Source: Pratylenchus scribneri (taxonomy: Eukaryota > Nematoda > Chromadorea > Rhabditida > Pratylenchidae). Taken from it: a stretch of 64,000 bases of DNA. The position numbers and the translations under genes were made by a program. Positions 9,220-18,100 of this stretch are shown in pieces; within the stretch, counting starts at the first letter, position 1, and every line of letters begins with the position of its first letter. The notes under the pieces were generated by a model, which did not search any database, was not told the origin of the DNA, and saw only the letters and a list, made by a program, of their open reading frames with translations. The stretch spans positions 1,634,501 to 1,698,500 of the forward strand of contig JAQSEB010000086.1 in NCBI GenBank assembly GCA_030063045.1. The letters run 5' to 3'.

Positions 9220-10005
9220 TTAATTGCGACGAGCCATCGGGACATACAGGTCAACATGGCATTGTGGACAAAAACGGGCCCCATTGGTGTGTGTCAAGAA
9301 ACACATTGGACACATCCCGTGGCGGCAGTTTCGGCTTCGAACATAAGTGACGAATTGATGGAGGCAGACGGGGCAATGGAACGGCGCTTCTCCTTCGCCA
9401 ACACGGACTTGGCTCATTAACATGTCACTGGCCTCTTCGTTGGTTAATGGTCTGCGGGGATTGGGCACATCAACGGCTGGGGCCGCAGCAATGGGATTAT
9501 TTTGTTGTTGATGTTGTTGTGGGCCATTTTGATGAGGAGCCACCGGAATAAAGAGCTCGATTCGGCACAACGGGCAGAAACGAGAGCGTGCAGTGTGATT
9601 CAAAAAACAGAGCAGGCAGAGTCCGTGAACGCAGTTTCGACTTTTGATCCAATTTGTCGGCTCATCGTAGCAAATAGAGCATTGGAATGGCTCATCACCT
9701 ACAGCAACATGCATTTCGTTTTGGCGCATCATGGTATCCACTTCTTCCTCCGATAAAGGTGTATTTGGATTTGGGAGGCGTTGGCCGTCAATTCCCATGC
9801 GAACAACAATTTGATTCGGAGCATTTTGTTGTTGTTGTTGTGTTGGTGGTGGATTTTGGGGTGGTGGCGGTGGGTTCTGTGCCAAATTTTGGAGGCGATT
9901 CCGCAATTGACGCTCTCGGTCGGCAAGTTGACGCGCCCGATTCTCTTCTCGAAAGAGGTAACGGCCGATCTCCCTATTACGTTCTTGCGCATTGATTGCG
10001 GCCAT
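9220..10005 (-). CDS. Tandem double-RING finger protein
   Basis: 261 residues in one exon. Residues 1-45 are charged and probably helical, and 44-62 are Pro/Gln-rich. Two RING-type zinc fingers follow with identical spacing (C-x2-C-x12-C-x-H-x2-C-x2-C-x10-C-x2-C): RING 1 uses C109, C112, C125, H127, C130, C133, C144 and C147, and RING 2 uses C211, C214, C227, H229, C232, C235, C246 and C249. Each is preceded by a similar PNP/EE segment, so a unit of about 85 residues has been duplicated. RING proteins usually act as E3 ubiquitin ligases, and viruses use them to redirect host proteins. The target here is unknown. It lies between the exon-array gene and the polymerase on the same strand. An acceptor TTTCTCATTAG ends 22 nt upstream of ATG 10005. 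Confidence 0.88.
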   Translation of the reverse strand: MAAINAQERNREIGRYLFREENRARQLADRERQLRNRLQNLAQNPPPPPQNPPPTQQQQQNAPNQIVVRMGIDGQRLPNPNTPLSEEEVDTMMRQNEMHVAVGDEPFQCSICYDEPTNWIKSRNCVHGLCLLCFLNHTARSRFCPLCRIELFIPVAPHQNGPQQHQQQNNPIAAAPAVDVPNPRRPLTNEEASDMLMSQVRVGEGEAPFHCPVCLHQFVTYVRSRNCRHGMCPMCFLTHTNGARFCPQCHVDLYVPMARRN

Positions 10006-10296
10006 CCTTCGCGGTGGTCTGTCGTCCTAATGAGAAAAAAGAAGAGGGTTTGGTGTGGGAAAAGTTGTGAAAAAAAAAATTAAAGAGGAATAGAAAATTG
10101 ATGGAATTATAATTGGACAAAAATAATAATAATAATTAAACTTTTATTAAATCATTGTTAATTTTTAGTAAAAACTAAAATAATAATAATAATTGACATG
10201 ACATTTTGTTTTTAAAAATTGCAAAAAAATTGTATTGTTTATCTTTATTATTATTATATCTCCCTCTTTAATTATTTTTTCATCCATTCATCCTCT
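10006..10296. other. AT-rich intercistronic gap
   Basis: About 290 nt between the exon-array gene and the RING gene, both on the minus strand. It holds the RING acceptor at 10028-10027 and otherwise AT-rich DNA without an open frame. The stop of the exon-array gene overlaps an AATAAA polyadenylation signal (minus strand, about 10301-10296). Confidence 0.6.
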
Positions 10297-12835
10297 TTAT
10301 TCGCTCACTTCTTGATGAGGCGGCACATTGTCATCGGCTTGCTCTTCGGCATCATCATCATCCTCATTGCCGTTTTCATTTGCGGCCAATTCACCGCCAT
10401 CCTCAGGTTGCTGAATTATTGGCTGCGGCGCCACGACATTCGCATTTGGGGGTGCATCAACGTCCACTGAGGCTGCTTCGATTTGGCGTTGCGGTGCTAA
10501 AATTTGAGAAAAATTTCACTTTTTTTTTGCCTTTTGGAACTAACCAATGAATTTGATTCCAGAGCTGCCGTTGAAGTGGAGGCGGAAGAGAAATGAACCC
10601 CTAATGAGATTGTTGTCACGCTGCGACTGGTCCATAACGATCAGGTTGGTCAATTCCACCAATGAATTGGGCGGGGGATTGGCGTCAAACAATGGCTTTG
10701 CCGATGACGCCCATCCGTAGACGTTGACCACACGCTGCTGCTGCTGATCCGAGGGGAATGCCACATCCATACTAAACACATCCAGCCCATTTCTAGTGTT
10801 GATGATTCCACTGCTCCGAACAATTCCTCGAAGCAAACTATGTTTTTTTCATTTTTAGATTTTTTTTGTTTTTAAATTTACTCACCCCATTCGATTGTTA
10901 TTGGCCCATCCGAGGAACATGTATTCCACCATTGTAAATCCATTACGGTCCAAAAACAACTCCGGATTTGCGGCCGGTTCTGGTGCAAAACGGGCATTTG
11001 TGAGTGCCATATTTTGGGAGATGATTTGTTGGAGGTTATCATTAATTGGCATCGATGATGATGATGATGTCTAAAAAAATAAAATTAATAAAAATTAAAA
11101 ATAATAATAATTAAAAATTATTCACCAAAAAAAATTTAATAATAATAATAATAATAGTTAATAATAATTTGCCAACCTGTCGGCCAGAATTTTGTGCCAC
11201 CATTCCACCAATTGGATAGCCGACCAATTCATATGCAGTTGGCTAAAATTGTGAAAGAATGATTCATTTTTTGAAAAGTAAAATTAATACTTACTTGAAT
11301 GACATTTCCACTGAAATTTGACTGCATTGGATGCCCGGTTGACGGTCCAGGTGCCGGTCCACTTGTCTGGAAATTAGAAAAAAATTAATAAAAATCATTA
11401 TTATTTATTTTGAAATATTAAAATTAATAATAAAATAACAATAATAATAATAAAATGATAATAATAATAAAAAATTTTTTCATTTACCTGAATACTATTT
11501 CCACTGCCAATTGTACTCACTGCCTGCCCCGTAGATGGTCCAGCTGCCGCTTCATTTGCCTGGAAATTAGGAAAAAATAAAAAAGAATCAATTATTTTTT
11601 TTATTGTATTATATTTTTAAAATCAAAATTAAGAAAAAAAAATTTTTTTGTTAACTTACTCGAATTTGTGTGCCTCCAATTGTCCCCATTTGCGCAACAG
11701 TTTGGCCAATCCCAGTTGGAGTTGTCTTAAAAATGAGAGAAAATTAATATCATTATTAAAGCATTTTTAATTATATTTTTAAAATCAAAAATCAAAACAA
11801 TTTTTTGTGAACTTACTGGAATTTGTGTGCCTCCAATTGTCCCCATTTGCGCACCAGTTTGGCCAATCCCAATTGGAGTTGTCTGAAAAATGAGAGAAAA
11901 TTAATATCATTATTAAAGGATTTTTAATTATTTTTTTTAAAAAAGGAAAAAAAATTTTTGTAAACTTACTGGAATTTGTGTGCTCCCACTGGTTCGCATT
12001 TGCACTCCAATTTGGCCCGTCCCACTTGATGCTGCCTGAAAATGGCAAAAAAAATTAATAAAATTATAAAGCATTTTTAATTCAAAAAATAGGAAAAATT
12101 TTTGCAGTCTGACTAACCGGAATTTGTGTATCCCCACTGGTTCGCATTTGCACTCCAATTTGGCCCGTCACACTTGATGTTGCCTGAAAATGGCAAAAAA
12201 AAATTAATAAAATTATAAAGCATTTTTTTAATTCAAAAAATAGGAAATATTTTGCAGTCTGACTAACCGGAATTTGGGCGCCCCCAACGGTTCCCATTTG
12301 CCCTCCAATTTGGCCTGTCTCACTTGATGATGCCTGAAAATGGCACAAATATTAATAAAATTATAAATCATTTTTTATTATAATTTTTAAAATCAAAAAT
12401 AAGAAAAAATTTTTGTAATCTGACTTACTGCTGGAATTTGTGTGCCTCCAAAAGATCCCATTTGCAAAGGAGATTGGCCAGTCCCAGTTGGATGTGTCTG
12501 AAAACATGAAAGAAAATTGAATATTTTTTTAAATTCTAAGAATAATAATAATAATAATTAACTCACGGTTCCACCATTTGCATTTTTCTTCCGTTTACGA
12601 CTTGGCAATTGGCCGGTGGATGTTGCATTGGCTTGGGCATTAGAAGTTGATGGGCCAGCTCGAGATGGAGTCGATGACTGAAAATAAAGTTTGATTTATA
12701 AGAATAAGTTATTATTATTTTAGAACTTACGCGTCGACTGTTCGTTGTTGAAGAGGTCTCACCAATCAATTGAATATCATCCAAATGCACTATTGACTCG
12801 AGTTCGGTGCGCATTTTTTTTGTTGGACGGTCCAT
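10297..12835 (-). CDS. Unrecognised protein: array of duplicated 66-nt exons plus OB-fold-like domain
   Basis: Fourteen exons fit in frame and give 500 residues: 12835-12731, 12677-12567, 12497-12429, 12333-12268, 12183-12118, 12035-11970, 11882-11817, 11725-11660, 11559-11488, 11366-11295, 11242-11177, 11070-10886, 10837-10545, 10496-10297. Exons 3-8 are 66 or 69 nt, phase 0 at both ends, each encoding one 22-residue unit of the form xTGIGQTGAQMGTIGGTQIP. Exons 9-11 (72, 72, 66 nt) are more diverged members. The introns between units are also alike. After the repeats a globular region (about residues 240-430) has strands such as LRGIVRSSGII, VFSMDVAF, RVVNVYGW and LVELTNLIVMD, compatible with an OB-fold ssDNA-binding domain; that is inference. 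The C-terminus is acidic. An N-terminal PTKKMR and an internal KRKKNA could be nuclear signals. I do not recognise the family. Confidence 0.75.
11660..12497 (-). repeat. Tandem exon-plus-intron duplication (about 150-bp unit, 6 clear copies)
   Basis: Exon starts at 12497, 12333, 12183, 12035, 11882 and 11725 are spaced 148-164 nt apart. Both the exon and the following AT-rich intron are repeated, including the GCATTTTTAATT stretch and the CATTTTCAG-type acceptor. Unit phase is conserved, so each duplication adds 22 residues without a frameshift. Confidence 0.9.
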
Positions 12836-13548
12836 TTTTTCAGAAAAAAAATGATTTGATGTAGCTGTGTTAATTAACTAAAAAATAAAGAAAGTCAATA
12901 TTCGATTAGGGATCATTTAAAACAGGTAGGAATTAATTTAGAGATTGTAAAATACGGTGTATTGAAAAATTAATTAGGAAATCGCAAAATAATTAAACTG
13001 GATTAAAATTCGTAATTTTAGGAAATGAGTAGGCCTAAAAATTATTTAGGAAATTGAAAATTAATTAAAGGCCGGATTGAAATTCAGATTTTTTAGTAAA
13101 TGAGTAGGCCTAAAATTTATTTACGAAATTGGAAATTAATTAAAAGGCCGGATTGAAATTCAGAATTTTAGTAAAAGGGTAGGCCTAAAAATTATTTAGT
13201 AAATTGGAAATTAATTATGACATGAACTTAAAGGCTTATAATTGAATCGGAAATCATAAATTGAGTAAGATTTTATGAAATGGATACCTAAAAGGAATAT
13301 AGGAAATAGGATTGTTGCATTTCACTAATTTTTAGAAATGAATTTTAGCTAATGGGATGAGAAGGTCGTATCTTCCTTCAATTATCCTCTTTAAGGAATT
13401 TATCCTTATTTGAATGAAGGAGGAATTTTAATGACAAAAAATATTTTTGATGCGCCGATGATCATGTGAAAAATGTAAAATGAATGTGGATGATTATTTT
13501 TGTTGGGGACTATGGGCGGAGAATGAAGTGGCCACAGGATATGGCTTA
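12836..13548. other. AT-rich DNA with a 74-bp tandem repeat; probable right edge of the viral element
   Basis: No gene is seen. Roughly 12985-13215 holds three degenerate copies of a 73-77-bp unit recognisable by GAGTAGGCCTAAAA (TAGGCC at about 13030, 13103 and 13180). G+C falls sharply after 12835. I see no terminal inverted repeat or target duplication. Confidence 0.6.
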
Positions 13549-13551
13549 GAT

Positions 13552-13813
13552 TTAAGAGGAAGATAAGGCTGGGATGGGAATGGAATTTGTAAAAAAATTG
13601 TCTACTTTTATTGGCTGTCGCCTTTGATTTTCATCGGCCAATGTGATCCACAAATTCCATTTGAACAGTCTCCGGAAAAAAAACAAAAAAAATAAAAAAA
13701 AGATGGCATCAATGTCCAACTGTGGCATGTCTGTAAAAAAGTAAATTCCATCCCATGATTTTTTTCCATCTGATCTTACTTGAGGCAAAAATCAGAAAAA
13801 GGAGGCCTCCCAT
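13552..13813 (-). CDS. Candidate small secreted peptide, weak
   Basis: An ATG at 13813 opens a hydrophobic leader (MGGLLFLIFAS). Two small introns with plausible GT-AG ends (about 13779-13733 and 13725-13668) would join it to a frame ending TNSIPIPALSSS with stop at 13552, about 53 residues in all. Intron sizes match neighbouring genes. I recognise no family, and the T-rich stretch inside the second intron could be chance. Confidence 0.22.
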
Positions 13814-13816
13814 TGC

Positions 13817-13840
13817 TCTCCTCCCCTTCAGGGGAGGAGA
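13817..13840. repeat. Perfect 10-bp hairpin
   Basis: TCTCCTCCCC and GGGGAGGAGA pair perfectly around a TTCA loop. A second small palindrome (GGAGGCCTCC) lies at 13801-13810. No function can be assigned. Confidence 0.7.
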
Positions 13841-14399
13841 TTGGAATAATTACTAAATTTAATAATTATAATATTTTTTAGAAAAAATTGATGAGGGAAA
13901 TATTTTTAGAAATAGCTATAATTGGGAAGGAAAAAAATTAATTTAATAATTCTTTCCAAATTTTTGGGTGAAATAAAATATTAGAAATGCATTTTCGTTT
14001 TGGGTATAAATTACATATTCATTTTTCGGCCAAGAGGAAAAATATTTTTGACGAAAAAATGTAAATGAGCCATTTATTTTCCCAATTCTTCACTAAAATG
14101 GTAGATAAACGGGCAAAAATATGTCTGGCCAAAAATTTGTTAGGAAAAAGGAAAAAATGCAAATGGCGTCCATTTGCCCTCCAATAGGTAAAGAGGAAAA
14201 ATCAATTAGATTGGATTGGGGGAAAGTGTTCTTTGACCCTCCGAGGGGAAGAAAAATGAAGCAAATATAAATGGCAAATATATTTTGACCTGAGATATGT
14301 GTAATGTCCACCTTTATTCGACTATTCCCCCTCCTCCCTCTAAAATTAATGGCAAATAAAGTTTGACCTCGAAAAATTGGAGAGGGCCCCGATAAAATG
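13841..14399. other. Non-coding, nothing recognised
   Basis: Mixed AT-rich sequence. Short open frames on the minus strand have no start context, domain or splice support. Confidence 0.5.
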
Positions 14400-14711
14400 A
14401 ACTTTGACTCGAGAATGATCCTCGAGAATGACCTGGTGAGCTCGAGAATAGCCCAACAAAATTATCTTCAGTCCATTGCATTCGAGATTGCCTCAAGAAA
14501 ATGATCTTTGACCCTTTATGCTCGAGAATAGGCCAACAAAATGATCTTTAGTCCTTTGGGCCCGAGAATAGCTCAACAAAATGATCTTTGGCCCTTTGGG
14601 CTCAATAATAGCCCAACAAAATGATCTTTAGTCCTTTGGGCCGAGAATAGCCCGACAAAATGATCTTTGACCCTTTGGGCTCGAGAATAGCCCAATAAAA
14701 TGGCCTTTGGC
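14400..14711. repeat. 40-bp minisatellite, about 7 degenerate copies
   Basis: Units of 39-41 bp share CTCGAGAATAGCCCAACAAA then ATGATCTTT and CCTTTGGG. Clear copies lie at 14521-14560, 14561-14600, 14601-14640, 14641-14679 and 14680-14711, with more decayed copies to the left. Confidence 0.9.
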
Positions 14712-15191
14712 CACGAAAATGATCTTTGGTCATTTCAAAGTAAGCCTTTACCTTTTGGCTGGAGGGGCAGAGGGGGCTAGTCCCCATAAAAAAAGAAAGA
14801 TAGAGCCGTATTGTAGTATGGTTGATGATGGAAGAAGAAAGAGTATTAATTGTGCAAGATAAAACCGAAGAAATTTGAACTCAATAAAACGGGGAATATA
14901 ACAATTTGGGTAATTTAGAAGTTATTCTCCTTTGGTTCCGACTTACTCTTTTTTGAATAAATTTATATACAAAATATAAAATGAAGGAAAAAAATCAATT
15001 TCCAACAAAAAATAATATAAAATGCTATAAATGAATTTTAGCTAATACATATATGTTTTTTTTTTTAATATTTTCTCTTAATGTTTTATTTACATTTTTG
15101 TATGTTGATTTTACAAATGATAAATCAATTTTATTTAACATATATTTTAAAATTAGTAAAGAAAATAAAATAATTAAAATTATGTTTCCTT
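14712..15191. other. Intergenic AT-rich DNA downstream of the protease gene
   Basis: The 3' flank of the minus-strand protease. No gene seen. Confidence 0.5.
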
Positions 15192-18100
15192 TTAAAATCC
15201 ACTGCTGCAATGCACTTTCCCTTCGGTCTTGGTTTTAATCCATTCACAAAGTTGTCCATCAATTTTAATATAAAAAACTATAATTGAATTTGAATAAAAT
15301 ATTTTATAAAAATAAATTTCCAACATGGTAAAGGTTTGTCCTTCAAAGATTCCCTTAAAAATACTCCTTTAGCAATGCCAAAAGTGAACCAAGTTCCATC
15401 TACGGAATACATCATTGGGCTACCGCTATCACCCTTATAAGGAAAAAAATTTATGTTTATTTTAATTGTGTTTTTATTAACCTTTTGTACGTGCGAATTA
15501 TCCAATCCTTGCAAACAATAGTAGGCTTTGTTGACTTCTTTTTTAATATTCACAAATTCTTGTAGCTCTTCTTCTGATATATCTCCATATTTCTCTTTGA
15601 TTCCATCAATAGAAAGCGACAAACATATTCCATTATCAATTATTTTTGCCGAAGATTCTTGCAGAATGTTATTTTCTTCCGGAATTGGTGTAGCGCCTTT
15701 GTAATCCAATTCTATTAAAATAACAATATTTTTTGATATTCAGTCCTCTAACCTTGTGTAAGGCCCCATCCAGCCAAATGAACAATTTTATCATTTTGCA
15801 ATTGGAAATTAGCCAAACAAATTGACCTAATTCGTTCACTAAAATTCAATGGATGAGAAAGCTGAAATAATTGATTTAAATATGCCATAATATTAGTATT
15901 ACTTTTATTAATCCTATATCCATATAGATAAAAGTTTCATTTAAGTATTCCTTTATAAAATTTTCATGGACAATCACATTTTCCGGCTTATCTTCAATAA
16001 TTTGCGTAGCTCCATTGGAATCGAAATGACCAGCATAAATCTTAATTCCAACTAATTTGAATTTTGCTTTATTACTTCCTTTTGGCTGAAAAATTTTATT
16101 AAAAAATTATTATAATTTTTAGCAATTAAAAAACAAAAAATCATTTATAAATGTAAAAGTATAGAATTATTTAATGGTAAAATACGTTTATACGGTCCAA
16201 ACTCTAAATCATATAAATGATATACCATTCGACGTGTCTTGACGAGCTGAATACGAATATGCAAAAATTTTGACCGCGCGAGCACTTTTGGCCAAGTTTA
16301 AAAGTGAAGGGTCCCCCTATGGGTCGAAAAATGTTTAAATTTTTTCAAGGCTTTATTATAGCTCATTCGACGCGGCTCGATGAGAAGTGTCCGAATCTGT
16401 GATTGGTTTCGTCTAAAACTCTAAAATAAAAAAGGTATGACCATTTTTGTTTCGCTGGAATGTTTTGGAACTAGAGTTGCACCCCCGGGGACGGGGGCGG
16501 CCACGGGGAAAATTTTTCGGGGATTGATTTCACGGGGAACATATCGGGGATACCCCGGGGGCACCTCTCACGGGGTCGGGGATTCGGGGACCCCGGGGAG
16601 AAAATTTGCGGGGATCCCCGGTGAATTCGGGGATTAAGGGAATTTCTTAAAAAGGCTAAAATATGCCTAAATTTTTTTAATTTTGCGGTGAAAAATTTTT
16701 AAATTTGTGATAATTTACGCTTTTTTATTGTCCAGACCTAATTATCATTTTAATTATCATTCTTCTATACATTCCTTTAAAATTTGCCTTAAGCATAAGA
16801 TTGCACCATAAAAATCTGATCGAGAGTTTTAGATCCTAAGACTTGGAAAATTTTTTTTCATGTGATTTGACTTATTATTAAAATTCGGATTTTAATAGAA
16901 AGGGGTGGGGCTTGTTCGTAGGCTTTTGAAAAATTCGAAAAAAATTATTATATTGTTTCTTCAACGAAATTTTTCAGCCATTTATGGCAAAACTTTTAAC
17001 TGCCCTATTTTACTAATTAAAATGCCACTCGGTGGTGTCGAAAGGCACCACCGAAGAAAAATTTTTAAATTTTAGTTAATTTTGATACTGAAAATCGTAC
17101 ATTTTTAACAATAAGATACAAGGATAAAATTATTACGGCGGTGCCTATAGGCACCGCCGAAGAAAATTTTTAGAATAAATTGAATATTTTCACTGATTTT
17201 TAATACAAAATTCCAAAGTTAAATATATATTATGGCTTAATAAATCATATATAAATTAGACTACCAAGCATATATATAATTCCTAATTCATATAATAATA
17301 TCCTTTTGTTTATTAATGATTTTTGCTCACAATATTAATATTATGTCTTATTATATCCTTATTATTAAATTCTTTTTTCGTATTGGAATACAAAGATTAC
17401 GATATAAAACATTTAAATTATCTATATTTTATGCTAAAATGGTCAAAAAAGTGAATATTTTTTTCCTTACCAAAACATTTTCGGGGACGAAAAAACCCGG
17501 GGTTGGCCACGGGGACGGGGACTCCCCGAGGTCGGGGACAAAATTCACGGGTAACAAGTCGGGCTTCCCCCGGGGACATTCAAATTTTCGGGGAACATTT
17601 CGGGGGTTCCCCGGGGTTAAAATCATCGGGGATCCCCGGGGTTTCGGGGATCCCCGTCCCCGGGGGTGCAACTCTAGTTGGAACTGCGGAGGAATGTAAG
17701 AGTGGACTCCGGAGTGTGCGTAGCCGAAGCGCGGGAACTGGACGAGTGCTTGGCGAGCGAAGCGAGCCAAGCATTCGTCTGGTCGCGCGGAGGCGGAGCA
17801 CACGGAGGAGTCCACTCTGAAATGCCCACCGGAGCAGTTCCAATCCGTATTTCCTTTGCGCAACTTTTTTAAATTTCTGTGGTTCATAACTTTTTTATTT
17901 TTGAGTTTTATGCAAAACCGATGACATTTTCGTAACCAGCTCGTTGAGACGCGTCGATTAAGCTATAAATGTCGATATAAAAAATTTTAATTTTTTCGAC
18001 CCAAAGGGGGGACCCTTCACTTTTTCGATTTTCATATGGCCATAACTCGGCCCAAAATGCGAGCGCGCTGAAACTAGTTACATTTTTGGACTCAGCTCGT

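Larger units (their letters stand above)
1..12900. mobile_element. Polinton/Maverick-like endogenous viral element, right part (left end outside the window)
   Basis: The block is defined by a packaging ATPase, a PX-like virion protein and a protein-primed family B polymerase, a set known from Polintons/adintoviruses. Coding DNA here is much richer in G+C than the AT-rich DNA that follows. Gene order from left to right is PX(-), ATPase(-), PAZ(+), TBP-like(+), polymerase(-), double RING(-), exon-array/OB gene(-). No major capsid, penton, protease or integrase gene and no terminal inverted repeat is in view, so the missing genes probably lie to the left. The right limit is inferred only from the drop in G+C after the last minus-strand start at 12835. 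Assigning the RING and exon-array genes to the element rests on strand, spacing and composition. All frames are open once introns are removed, which suggests a young or maintained copy. Confidence 0.85.

Noticed and set aside
17580..17843. Repeated frames over the G+C-rich core of the foldback elements (also at 28.2 and 62.7 kb)
   Set aside because: The same sequence is open in several frames on both strands because of G+C content and palindromy; no domain, and copies differ by frame-shifting changes.
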